Below are positions 5,566 through 13,164 of a DNA stretch of 17,186 nt, piece after piece. The notes under the pieces were generated by a model that was given only the letters and a program-made list of their open reading frames with translations, did no database searches and was not told where the DNA came from. Numbering within the stretch: position 1 is the stretch's first letter; every line of letters starts with the position of its first letter. Source of the stretch: an uncultured Faecalibacterium sp. (GTDB taxonomy: Bacteria; Bacillota; Clostridia; Oscillospirales; Ruminococcaceae); contig CAAFQM010000104.1 of assembly GCA_900765105.1 (NCBI GenBank), forward strand, positions 1 through 17,186. The letters are read 5' to 3'. The position numbers were made by a program, and so were the translations under genes.

Positions 5566-6399
5566 ATGCGGATCAAGAAAATTCTGAATACGAATGCGAT
5601 CATCGGCGAGGATGTTTTTGGCCACGAAGTCCTGCTGCTGGGCAGCGGGGTCGGCTTTCGGCGCAAACCGGGCGATATCGTGGACAAAAAGCTGGTAGAG
5701 AAAAACTTCATTCTGACGGACCCCAAGCAAATGAACCGGTTTGAACAGATCATGGGGTCCATCCCGCCGGATTACATCCTGATCACGGAAAAGATCATTG
5801 ATTATGCCCTGAACTTCCACCACATGGAGCTGAACGAAGCCATCCATGTTTCGCTGGTGGATCACTTATACAATGCGGTCTGCAATCTGGAGGACGGCGT
5901 TTCCATTCCGAACAACCTGCTTTCCGACATTGCCCGGTTCTATCCGGACGAATACGATGTCGGTCGTCATGCCCTGCTTCTGGTCCACCAGAAGCTCGGT
6001 TACGAGCTGCCGGATGACGAAGCCGGATTCATTGCCATGCACTTTGTCACAGCGCAGCAGAAGGAAGCCAATCTGAACGCCAAAAAGGTCATTGGCTTTG
6101 TGCGGGAGATCAACGACCGCATTCTGGCGCAGCTGAACATCGAGACGGACAAAAATTCCATTTCCTACTATCGCTATATGACCCATCTCAAGTGCTTTGC
6201 ACAGCGGGTCCTGCAAAATTACCACTATCCGGATGACAGCGAGAGTACGATCTTGCAGACTCTGATGGAGCAATATCCCCGCGAATACGCATGCAGCAAG
6301 AACGTATGCGAATACATCCGCGAAAAATACGGCTACAACGCCGGTGCCGACGAGGAGATCTACCTTGCGGTCCATCTGGCGCGGCTCAGCCACAAGTAA
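5566..6399 (+). CDS. licT: BglG/LicT-family transcription antiterminator
   Basis: A 277-residue RNA-binding antiterminator. It prevents formation of leader terminators when its sugar is being transported, with activity set by PTS phosphorylation. Domains: CAT RNA-binding domain (about 1-55, MRIKKILNTNAII...GSGVGFRRKPGDIVD), PRD1 (about 65-170) and PRD2 (about 175-277). The four PRD histidines are present at His100 (SLVDH), His159 (FIAMH), His207 (RYMTH) and His270 (YLAVH). Length and positions match LicT almost exactly. The start at 5566 follows AGGTGG; an upstream ATG at 5497 lies inside the leader terminator. RAT sites precede both this gene and the PTS gene, so it likely regulates itself and the operon. 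The symbol is by family resemblance; the true inducer is probably a glucuronide or other beta-linked sugar. Confidence 0.93.
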   Translation: MRIKKILNTNAIIGEDVFGHEVLLLGSGVGFRRKPGDIVDKKLVEKNFILTDPKQMNRFEQIMGSIPPDYILITEKIIDYALNFHHMELNEAIHVSLVDHLYNAVCNLEDGVSIPNNLLSDIARFYPDEYDVGRHALLLVHQKLGYELPDDEAGFIAMHFVTAQQKEANLNAKKVIGFVREINDRILAQLNIETDKNSISYYRYMTHLKCFAQRVLQNYHYPDDSESTILQTLMEQYPREYACSKNVCEYIREKYGYNAGADEEIYLAVHLARLSHK

Positions 6400-6416
6400 A
6401 CACAACTGCATCTCTG

Positions 6417-6445
6417 GTCGTGTTATGATTCAGTTCAGCAAGGCC
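6417..6445 (+). promoter_or_regulatory. RAT-like site upstream of the PTS gene
   Basis: The fixed positions of the RAT are kept: GTTA at 6-9, GCAA at 22-25, CC at the end. The stem bases differ from the first site but still pair (TGA with TCA). It overlaps the terminator starting at 6442, as at 5466-5494. Confidence 0.6.
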
Positions 6446-6490
6446 CGGCATTCTCTGTGAGCGATCGGCACAGGGAACGCCGGGCCTTTT
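6442..6490 (+). terminator. Terminator between antiterminator and PTS genes, RAT-controlled
   Basis: GGCCCGGC (6442-6449) pairs with GCCGGGCC (6479-6486), with inner CTCTGTG/CACAGGG pairing, then TTTT. Without antitermination it should stop transcription before the PTS gene. Confidence 0.85.
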
Positions 6491-6527
6491 GCATACAAAA
6501 AACCTTAGTATCAGGAGGGAACCTACT

Positions 6528-7922
6528 ATGGCAAACTACAATCAGCTCGCGCAGGATATCGTGCGGCTGGTGGGCGGCGAAGAGAATGTTATTTCTCTGG
6601 CCCACTGCGTCACCCGTCTGCGCTTCAAACTCAAAAAACGCTCTCTGGCTAAGACCGATGAGATCAAGAAACTGGACGGTGTCATCAAGGTCATGGAGGC
6701 CGGCGGCCAGTATCAGGTCGTCATCGGCACCGATGTCGGCGATGTGTACGACATCATTCTGGCCAACACGAATATCGTTGCAGGCGGCGAAGAACAGGCT
6801 TCTGCGCTGGAAGCTGCTGCCGATACGGCTTCTGCAGAAAAGGAAGGCATCGTTGCCACCCTCATCGACATCGTTTCCAGCATCTTCACCCCGTTCCTGG
6901 GTGCCTTTACCGGTGCCGGTCTGCTGAAAGGCTTTATCGTCCTGTTCGTGACGCTGGGCCTGCTGGACAAGACCACGACCACCTATACCATCCTGAATGC
7001 AGCCGGTGACGGTGTGTTCTACTTCCTGCCCATCTTCCTGGCTTACTGCGCCGGCAACAAGTTCGGTGCCAAGCCCTTTATTTCCATGGCCATTGCCGCC
7101 GCACTGGTCTACCCCAACATCACTGCTCTGTTCAGTGCAACCGACCCGATCCCGGTGGAGTTCCTAGGCATCCCGGTCAAGATGGTCAGCTACACCAGCT
7201 CCGTGCTGCCCATCATCGTGGTCTGCTTTGTCCAGGCCTATTTTGAAAAGCTGCTCAACCGCGTTATTCCCAAGCTTGTGCGCAACATCTTCCTGCCCGT
7301 TCTGGACCTGCTCGTCCTCGTCCCGCTGACCTTCATCGTCATCGGCCCCATCACCACTGCCGCTGCAAATGGTATGTCCACTGCAATCCAGGCACTGCTG
7401 CGTCTGTGCCCGCCGCTGGGTGGTGCGCTGATGGCCGGTCTGTGGCCGATCATGATCCTGTTCGGCATCCACTGGGCGATCATGAGCATTGGTTTTGCAA
7501 ACCTGGGCATTCTGGGCTATGACTACCTGCTGCCCCTGACGGTCAGCTGCAACTTCAGCATTGCAATCGCTGCACTGGCCATCTTCCTCAAGAGCAAAAA
7601 GCAGCCTGTCAAGCAGGTGGCCGGTCCCGCCTTCATCACGGCTCTGGTCGGCGGCGTGACCGAACCCGCCATTTACGGCGTTCTGCTGAAGTACAAGAAG
7701 CCCATGGTAATGGTCTGCCTCGCCAATGCCGTTGGCGGTGCCATCTGTGGTGCGTTCAACGTCACCCGCGATGTGCAGATGAGCGTCAACCTGCTGACCC
7801 TGCCTGCCATCTGGGCGGTGTACGGCCCGTGGGCCATCGTTGCCATTGCCGTTGTCTGCGTTCTGGTCTTTGCACTGGTCTGGCTGTTCGGCTATAATGA
7901 TACCATGGCCGCGAACGACTGA
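6528..7922 (+). CDS. PTS sugar transporter, EIIBC, beta-glucoside type
   Basis: A 464-residue membrane protein of the glucose/beta-glucoside PTS superfamily that takes up and normally phosphorylates a sugar using HPr-derived phosphate. EIIB domain at about 1-90 with phosphocysteine Cys27 in LAHCVTRLRF; EIIC domain at about 105-460 with about ten hydrophobic segments, FGIHWAIMS and the GGVTEP signature near the end of the domain. There is no EIIA domain and no EIIA gene in the window, so EIIA must be supplied elsewhere. The start at 6528 has AGGAGG nearby. It lies between the antiterminator and the beta-glucuronidase genes, and a RAT-controlled terminator precedes it. The family usually phosphorylates a sugar 6-hydroxyl, which a glucuronic acid unit lacks, so the true substrate is uncertain. 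Confidence 0.93.
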   Translation: MANYNQLAQDIVRLVGGEENVISLAHCVTRLRFKLKKRSLAKTDEIKKLDGVIKVMEAGGQYQVVIGTDVGDVYDIILANTNIVAGGEEQASALEAAADTASAEKEGIVATLIDIVSSIFTPFLGAFTGAGLLKGFIVLFVTLGLLDKTTTTYTILNAAGDGVFYFLPIFLAYCAGNKFGAKPFISMAIAAALVYPNITALFSATDPIPVEFLGIPVKMVSYTSSVLPIIVVCFVQAYFEKLLNRVIPKLVRNIFLPVLDLLVLVPLTFIVIGPITTAAANGMSTAIQALLRLCPPLGGALMAGLWPIMILFGIHWAIMSIGFANLGILGYDYLLPLTVSCNFSIAIAALAIFLKSKKQPVKQVAGPAFITALVGGVTEPAIYGVLLKYKKPMVMVCLANAVGGAICGAFNVTRDVQMSVNLLTLPAIWAVYGPWAIVAIAVVCVLVFALVWLFGYNDTMAAND

Positions 7923-7952
7923 TCCCGTATCTTCTTCATTTCTCCCCTTTCT

Positions 7953-7987
7953 GCCGCGCGGGCAAGCGCCTGCCTGCGCGGCTTTTT
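7953..7987 (+). terminator. Intercistronic terminator-like hairpin between PTS and glucuronidase genes
   Basis: GCCGCGC GGGCA-agcgcc-TGCCT GCGCGGC, a 12-bp stem with one G-T pair and a 6-nt loop, followed by five T's. It would reduce transcription of the glucuronidase relative to the PTS gene, or protect the upstream mRNA. No RAT is seen in front of it. Confidence 0.75.
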
Positions 7988-8011
7988 GTTGTTCAGGAGG
8001 TTTTCTGAGTT

Positions 8012-9808
8012 ATGCTGAACGTTTCTCTGCTTTATCCCCGCAGCACTTCTACCCGTCAGGTAAGCAGCTTGGATGGCATGTGGGATTTCCGGTTCGACCC
8101 ACAGTCCGAGGGCACTGCCGCAGGGTGGGCCAACGGCCTGCCGGACCCGCTGCGCGTCCCGGTGCCTGCCAGCTTTGCCGACCTGTTCACCGACAAGGCC
8201 AGCCGCGATTATTGCGGTGATTTCTGGTATGCTACCCGTTTCTTTGTCCCTGCTGCATGGCAGAACGACCGCATCGTTGTGCGGTTTGGCAGCGTCACTC
8301 ACCGCTGCACCGTCTACTGCAACGGGCAGGAAGTGGCCCGGCACGAAGGCGGTTTCCTGCCCGTGGTGGCAGACCTGACCGCTGTGATCCGGCCCGGGCA
8401 GGAAAACACGCTGGTGGTCGCTGCCAACAATGAGCTGAACGAAACCAGCATTCCCTGCGGCGCGACCAAAGTATGTGCGGACGGCAGCAAGCTGGCCAAG
8501 CCCTATTTTGATTTCTTCAACTATGCCGGCATCCAGCGCAGTGTGCAGCTGTGCTGCCTGCCGCAGGAAACGGTGGAGGATTACACCGTCTCCTACACGC
8601 TGCACGGTGCAGATGCCGCCGTGCACTATACCGTGCGCACCAATGGCAGCCATCCGGTCCGGGTGAGCCTGTACGATGCAGACGGGAACCGGGTCGCTTC
8701 TGCAGAAGGCTGCGAAGGCGTTCTTCAGGTGCCGGATGCCCATCTGTGGCAGGTGCGCAATGCGTATCTGTACCGCATCGTCCTCGAGATCCGGGATGGT
8801 GACATGGTGCTGGACAGCTACGTTGACCGCATCGGCATCCGCACCATTGCGATCGAGGGCACCCGCATTCTGGTCAATGGCAAACCGGTCTACCTGAAAG
8901 GTTACGGCAAGCACGAAGATTTTGAGGTAATCGGCCGCGGTTTCAGCGCTGCTGTGATGAAGCGCGACTTCGAGTGCATGAAGTGGTCCAACGCCAATTG
9001 TTTCCGTACCAGTCACTATCCTTATGCAGATGAATGGTATCAGTTTGCCGATGAAGAAGGCTTCCTCATCATCGATGAAGTTCCTGCCGTGGGCATGATG
9101 CGTTCCACCCGAAACTTCGTGGCCGCCGGACAGGGGCAGTACACCTATTTCTTCGAGGCACCCACCGTGCCGCAGCTGCAGGCTGCCCATATTCAGGCCA
9201 CTGAAGAAATGATCGTGCGCGACCGCAACCACCCCAGTGTATTCGCCTGGAGTCTGTTCAACGAGCCGGAGACCACCACCGACTACGCCCACGATTATTT
9301 CGCCGCTGTGTTCGATGCTGCCCGGGCGCTCGACCCGCAGCATCGCCCTCTGACCGGTGCCTTTGAAAAGAACAGCAAGCCGGAACTGTGCAAGTGCTAT
9401 CCGCTGTGCGACTTCATCTGCCTGAACCGCTACTATGGCTGGTACATCAAGGGCGGTGAGATGGAGGAGGCCGAAGCCGATTTCCGCAACGAGATGGACC
9501 GTTGGGCTGCCAAAAACCTGAATGTGCCGTTCGTGTTCACCGAGTTCGGCACCGACACACTGCCCACAGAGCACAAGCTGCCTTCCATCATGTGGAGCCA
9601 AGAGTATCAGGACGAATATCTGGAAATGTGCTTCCGTGTCTTTGACAGCTACGATTTTGTGCAGGGTGAGCTGGTCTGGAACTTTGCGGACTTCCAGACC
9701 ACCGAAGGCATCATGCGGGTAAACGGCAACAAAAAAGGCATCTTTACCCGTGCACGTCAGCCCAAGGACGCTGCGTTTGTACTGAAAAAGCGCTGGGAAA
9801 CGCTGTAA
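8012..9808 (+). CDS. uidA: Beta-glucuronidase, glycoside hydrolase family 2
   Basis: Hydrolyses beta-D-glucuronides, releasing glucuronic acid and the aglycone; 598 residues against 603 in E. coli UidA, colinear throughout. Domains: N-terminal sugar-binding jelly roll (1 to about 180), Ig-like domain (about 180-275), TIM barrel (about 275-598). Catalytic acid/base Glu418 in LFNEPE, nucleophile Glu511 in VFTEFGTDTL, and the glucuronate-specific Asn573-x-Lys575 in GNKKGIFTR, which separates true glucuronidases from galactosidases. CLNRYYGWY is also conserved. The stretch from AVGMM to QAAH has the same length as in E. coli, consistent with a Loop 1 gut enzyme active on small drug glucuronides (inference). 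No signal peptide, so cytoplasmic: substrates must be imported, presumably by the adjacent PTS. AGGAGG precedes the start. Confidence 0.96.
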   Translation: MLNVSLLYPRSTSTRQVSSLDGMWDFRFDPQSEGTAAGWANGLPDPLRVPVPASFADLFTDKASRDYCGDFWYATRFFVPAAWQNDRIVVRFGSVTHRCTVYCNGQEVARHEGGFLPVVADLTAVIRPGQENTLVVAANNELNETSIPCGATKVCADGSKLAKPYFDFFNYAGIQRSVQLCCLPQETVEDYTVSYTLHGADAAVHYTVRTNGSHPVRVSLYDADGNRVASAEGCEGVLQVPDAHLWQVRNAYLYRIVLEIRDGDMVLDSYVDRIGIRTIAIEGTRILVNGKPVYLKGYGKHEDFEVIGRGFSAAVMKRDFECMKWSNANCFRTSHYPYADEWYQFADEEGFLIIDEVPAVGMMRSTRNFVAAGQGQYTYFFEAPTVPQLQAAHIQATEEMIVRDRNHPSVFAWSLFNEPETTTDYAHDYFAAVFDAARALDPQHRPLTGAFEKNSKPELCKCYPLCDFICLNRYYGWYIKGGEMEEAEADFRNEMDRWAAKNLNVPFVFTEFGTDTLPTEHKLPSIMWSQEYQDEYLEMCFRVFDSYDFVQGELVWNFADFQTTEGIMRVNGNKKGIFTRARQPKDAAFVLKKRWETL

Positions 9809-9825
9809 ATCTTCCAAAAAGATAG

Positions 9826-9867
9826 AGCGAGGGCCTCTGCCAACGGCAGAGGCCCTCGTTGTTTATT
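9826..9867. terminator. Bidirectional terminator between glucuronidase and argF
   Basis: A 14-bp perfect stem CGAGGGCCTCTGCC/GGCAGAGGCCCTCG with a 3-nt loop. On the plus strand it is followed by TTGTTTATTTTG; on the minus strand by a weaker T-containing tail (CTTTTT). It separates the two convergent operons. Confidence 0.88.
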
Positions 9868-9879
9868 TTGCTTTTTTGA

Positions 9880-10794
9880 TCACTTGCCCGCCAGAAGAAT
9901 GGCCAGCACAGCCTTCTGCACATGCAGGCGGTTCTCGGCTTCGTCGAAGATCTCCGGTGCGTGCTGTTCGAACACGGCGGTGGAGATCTCTTCGCCCCGG
10001 TGGGCGGGCAGGCAGTGCAGCACCATGGAGTCCGGTTTGGCTGCTTCCAGCAGCTTGCCGGTGAGCTGATAGCCCACGAAATCCCGCAGGCGCTGCTCGC
10101 TTTCCGGCGTACCGGGGGCAGCGGTGTTCCACACGGCAGTGGCCACCGCATCGGCATCCTGCACACCCTCGGCGGGGTCGTCGGTCAGATGGAACTGGCT
10201 GCCGTACTTATGGGCGAACATCAGCACATCCGCCGCCGGGCGGTAGCTCTCCGGGCAGACGCAGGTCACCTGCATCCCGGCCAGCAGGCCGCCCACGATA
10301 AGGCTGTTGGCCATGCTGCTGCCGTCGCCCACAAAGCAGAGCTTCTGGCCTGCCAGGGTGCCCCGGTGCTCCCGGATGGTCATCAGGTCGGCCAGTACCT
10401 GACAGGGGTGGGCATAATCGGTCAGGCCGTTGATCACCGGCACCCCAGCCAGCCCGGCAAACTCTTCCAGATCGCTCTGGCGGTAAGTGCGCCAAACCAC
10501 GCAGTCGTAGTAGCGGCCCAGCACCCGGGCGGTATCCTTGAGGGGTTCGCCCCGGCCCGCCTGCAGCTCGGAGGTATTCATATAGTTGCCAAGGCCGCCC
10601 ATCTGGTACACACCCACCTCAAAGCTGGTGCGGGTGCGGGTGGATGCCTTGGAGAACAGCAGCGCCACGCTCTTGCCTGCCAGCAGCGGGGCAGTGCCGC
10701 CCAGCTTCTGCTGTGCCTTGAGCTGGTCGGCCACATCGAGGATGTGGGTCAGCTCGGCAGGGGAGAGGTCGCTCATTTTCAGCAGATTTTTCAT
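9880..10794 (-). CDS. argF: Ornithine carbamoyltransferase
   Basis: Converts ornithine and carbamoyl phosphate to citrulline, the sixth step of arginine synthesis, in the cytoplasm. 304 residues, a normal length. Carbamoyl-phosphate site STRTRT at 51-56, HPCQ at 129-132, and the ornithine-side signature HCLPAHRG from residue 260. DGSSMANSL (157-165) matches the ornithine-binding loop that is usually DGNNMANSL. An acetyl- or succinylornithine transcarbamylase is less likely given the HCLP motif and the complete acetyl-cycle genes beside it. The start overlaps the argD stop by 4 nt (ATGA), so translation is probably coupled. It is the last gene of the arginine cluster and converges on the shared terminator. 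Confidence 0.94.
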   Translation of the reverse strand: MKNLLKMSDLSPAELTHILDVADQLKAQQKLGGTAPLLAGKSVALLFSKASTRTRTSFEVGVYQMGGLGNYMNTSELQAGRGEPLKDTARVLGRYYDCVVWRTYRQSDLEEFAGLAGVPVINGLTDYAHPCQVLADLMTIREHRGTLAGQKLCFVGDGSSMANSLIVGGLLAGMQVTCVCPESYRPAADVLMFAHKYGSQFHLTDDPAEGVQDADAVATAVWNTAAPGTPESEQRLRDFVGYQLTGKLLEAAKPDSMVLHCLPAHRGEEISTAVFEQHAPEIFDEAENRLHVQKAVLAILLAGK

Positions 10795-11993
10795 GCCTGC
10801 TCCTTCGGAGCCGTCGGCTCCATCTTGCTCAGCACATCGCCCAGAATGTCCAGCGCCATCTCCACTTCATGGGCGCTGAGGGTCAGCGGAGGCAGCAGGC
10901 GCAGACGGGTCTTGGCGGTCAGCACCAGCAAGCCGGCCTCGCGGCAGGCGGCCAGCACATCGGCAGCCTTGACGTCGTAGAACTCAATGCCCACCATCAG
11001 GCCGATGCCGGAAATGCTCTTGACGTGGGGCAGCTTTGCCAGACCGGCGCGCAGCTGCACGGCGCGTTCGTTGACGTTGGCAAGGAAGCTCTGGTCCATG
11101 CGGTCCACCACCACGTTGGCACCGGCGCAGACCACCGGGTTGCCGCCGAAGGTGGAACCGTGGGTGCCGGGGCCCATGCCCTCGGCCACCTTTTCGCTCA
11201 GCAGCACCGCACCGATGGGCAGGCCGCCGCCCAGCCCCTTGGCCAGCGTGACCACATCCGGCTTGAGATTATAGTGCTCACAGCACAGGAAGGTGCCGGT
11301 GCGGCCCACGCCGGTCTGCACCTCGTCCACGATGAGGACGAGATCCTTTTCGTCGCAGAGCTTGCGCACGGCCTGCACATAGTCGGGGTCCAGCGCCATG
11401 ACGCCGCCCTCGCCCTGAATGAGTTCCAGCATAACGGCGCAGGTATTGCGGTCCACCAGCTCTTCCAGCGCTTCGATGTCGCCCGCCGGGGCGTACACAA
11501 AGCCGCCGTTGAAGGGGCCAAAATAGTTGTGGAACACCTCCTGACCGGTGGCGGTCAGGGTAGCGATGGTGCGGCCGTGGAAGCTGTTGACCAGCGTGAT
11601 GATGGTGGTGCGGTCCTTGTCGTAATGATCCACGCTGTACTTACGGGCGGCCTTGATGGCACCCTCGTTGGCCTCGGCACCGGAGTTGCCGAAGAAAACC
11701 TTACTCATGCCGGTGCGTTTGCACAGCTTTTTGGCCAGCTTGCCGCAGGGGGCAGTATAGTACAGGTTGGAGGTGTGCTGCAGCTTGTGGGCCTGCTCGG
11801 ACACGGCCTCGGCCCAGGTCAGGTCGCAGTAACCCAGACTGTTGACGCCGATGCCGCTGGTAAAGTCCAGATACTGCTGTCCCTCGGGGCCGACGGCGTG
11901 CAGGCCGTGGCCTTTTTCCAGCGCGATGGGGTTGCGGTTATAGGTGTGCAGGACATATTCGTTGTCCCGCTTGATGACCTTTTCGGAATCCAT
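10791..11993 (-). CDS. argD: Acetylornithine aminotransferase
   Basis: A PLP-dependent class III aminotransferase that makes N-acetylornithine from N-acetylglutamate semialdehyde. 400 residues, normal length. FGNSGAEANEGAIKAAR (about 101-117) is the PLP phosphate-binding loop, IVDEVQTGVGRTG (221-233) holds the PLP-contacting Asp, and Lys252 in TLAKGLGGG is the Schiff-base lysine. The AGGAGG ribosome-binding site is strong. It overlaps argF by 4 nt. A sigma-A-like promoter and a MITE-like repeat lie in its 301-nt upstream gap, so argD-argF may be transcribed separately from argB. Confidence 0.94.
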   Translation of the reverse strand: MDSEKVIKRDNEYVLHTYNRNPIALEKGHGLHAVGPEGQQYLDFTSGIGVNSLGYCDLTWAEAVSEQAHKLQHTSNLYYTAPCGKLAKKLCKRTGMSKVFFGNSGAEANEGAIKAARKYSVDHYDKDRTTIITLVNSFHGRTIATLTATGQEVFHNYFGPFNGGFVYAPAGDIEALEELVDRNTCAVMLELIQGEGGVMALDPDYVQAVRKLCDEKDLVLIVDEVQTGVGRTGTFLCCEHYNLKPDVVTLAKGLGGGLPIGAVLLSEKVAEGMGPGTHGSTFGGNPVVCAGANVVVDRMDQSFLANVNERAVQLRAGLAKLPHVKSISGIGLMVGIEFYDVKAADVLAACREAGLLVLTAKTRLRLLPPLTLSAHEVEMALDILGDVLSKMEPTAPKEQA

Positions 11994-12040
11994 AATGGTG
12001 TACCTCCTGTAACATGGAGCGATTACGCAAGGTTGGCATC

Positions 12041-12183
12041 CTCGCCCTCTCAGTCAATGCCTATCGGCCTTGACAGCTCTCCCAAAGGGAGAGCCCTTGG
12101 CAGTCCACGCAGACTGCATCTCTTTGCCAAAGCCTCTCCCTTTGGGAGAGGTGGATTTGCGAAGCAAAGACGGAGAGGGCGAG
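12041..12183. repeat. MITE-like palindromic repeat in the argD leader (143 bp)
   Basis: Terminal inverted repeats CTCGCCCTCTCAGTC and GACGGAGAGGGCGAG match at 14 of 15 positions. Inside are two strong hairpins, GCTCTCCC-aaa-GGGAGAGC and CCTCTCCC-ttt-GGGAGAGG, and a small TTTGC-gaa-GCAAA. It shares the CCCTCTCAGTC terminus with the repeat at 16802-16931. No transposase is encoded. It lies in the 5' untranslated region of argD. Confidence 0.8.
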
Positions 12184-12251
12184 CCAGCTAAAATAAGAGC
12201 ATCTGCATTATTCCAACCGCCATGCAGCAGTTGCACAGTCTCGTTGCCTTT

Positions 12252-12280
12252 ATTATAGCTTTCCGGCGGCGATTGCGCAA
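12252..12280 (-). promoter_or_regulatory. Putative internal promoter for argD-argF
   Basis: On the minus strand: TTGCGC (12280-12275), 17-nt spacer, perfect TATAAT (12257-12252). It starts 14 nt after the argB stop. The -35 matches only at TTG, so strength is uncertain. The implied leader of about 250 nt contains the MITE-like repeat. Confidence 0.55.
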
Positions 12281-12294
12281 TCTTTTTATTCGCG

Positions 12295-13149
12295 TTATTC
12301 GCGGTGGCTGCGGCGGTAGAAACGGGTGCCGGAACCGCGGTTGGAGAACAGCTCCAGCAGAATGGAGTGGGGCACACGGCCGTCGATGATGACAGCCTCG
12401 TGCACGCCCTGATAGATGGCGTCGGCCATGCCGCCGATCTTGGGGATCATGCCGCCCGCAATGATGCCGGCAGACTTGTAGCCCTCGATCTCGGACACCT
12501 CTACCTCGGGGATGAGGGTGCTTTCGTCGTCCTTATCCCGCAGCAGACCCGCGATATCGGTCATGGACACCAGCTTTTCGGCCTTGAGGGCAATGGCGAT
12601 CTGTGCCGCTGCCGTGTCGGCGTTGACGTTGTAGGCCTGACCTAAATCGTCCATGCCCACCGTGGCGATGACCGGGATGAACCCGCCGTCCAGCAGGCTG
12701 GCGATCAGGGTGGCATCCACATGGACGATCTCGCCCACATGGCCCAGCTGGGGGTCCAGCTCGGTGCAGCGCAGCATCTGGCCGTCCATGCCGCACAGGC
12801 CGACACCGCGGCCCCGCAGCTTTGCCACCAGATCCTTGTTCACCTTACCGGCCAGCACCTGCTGCACGATCTCCATGGTGGCGTCATCCGTGACGCGCAG
12901 ACCGTTGGCGAAATGGCTCTCCACGCCCACTTTCTTGAGCATCTCGTTGATGGCCGGGCCGCCGCCGTGCACCAGCACCACCCGCACGCCCAGCAGCGTC
13001 AAAGTGACCAGATCATTCATAACGGCGTTCTTGAGTTCTTCATTGATCATGGCGTTGCCGCCGTACTTCACGACCATGGTCTTTCCGTGATACTTCTGGA
13101 TGTAGGGTGTCGCCTCAGAGAAAAGGCGCGCCATTTCTTCGTTTTTCAT
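12295..13149 (-). CDS. argB: Acetylglutamate kinase
   Basis: Phosphorylates N-acetylglutamate, the second step and usual control point of the pathway. 284 residues, amino-acid-kinase fold. ATP-site VVKYGGNAM (26-34), VLVHGGGPAINEM for acetylglutamate, and NVNADTAAAQIA for nucleotide binding are all present. A helix of about 20 residues precedes the first strand (ARLFSEATPYIQKYHGKT), and the C-terminus has LLELFSNRGSGTRF. Both are features I know from arginine-inhibited hexameric kinases such as that of Thermotoga, so feedback inhibition is a reasonable inference. AGGAGC precedes the start. It lies 15 nt after argJ. Confidence 0.94.
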   Translation of the reverse strand: MKNEEMARLFSEATPYIQKYHGKTMVVKYGGNAMINEELKNAVMNDLVTLTLLGVRVVLVHGGGPAINEMLKKVGVESHFANGLRVTDDATMEIVQQVLAGKVNKDLVAKLRGRGVGLCGMDGQMLRCTELDPQLGHVGEIVHVDATLIASLLDGGFIPVIATVGMDDLGQAYNVNADTAAAQIAIALKAEKLVSMTDIAGLLRDKDDESTLIPEVEVSEIEGYKSAGIIAGGMIPKIGGMADAIYQGVHEAVIIDGRVPHSILLELFSNRGSGTRFYRRSHRE

Positions 13150-13164
13150 GTTTGATTGCTCCTA

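Noticed and set aside
7892..9817. 641-codon open frame antisense to the glucuronidase gene
   Set aside because: It mirrors the well-supported GH2 gene, has no family motifs, and is explained by codon bias in GC-rich coding DNA.
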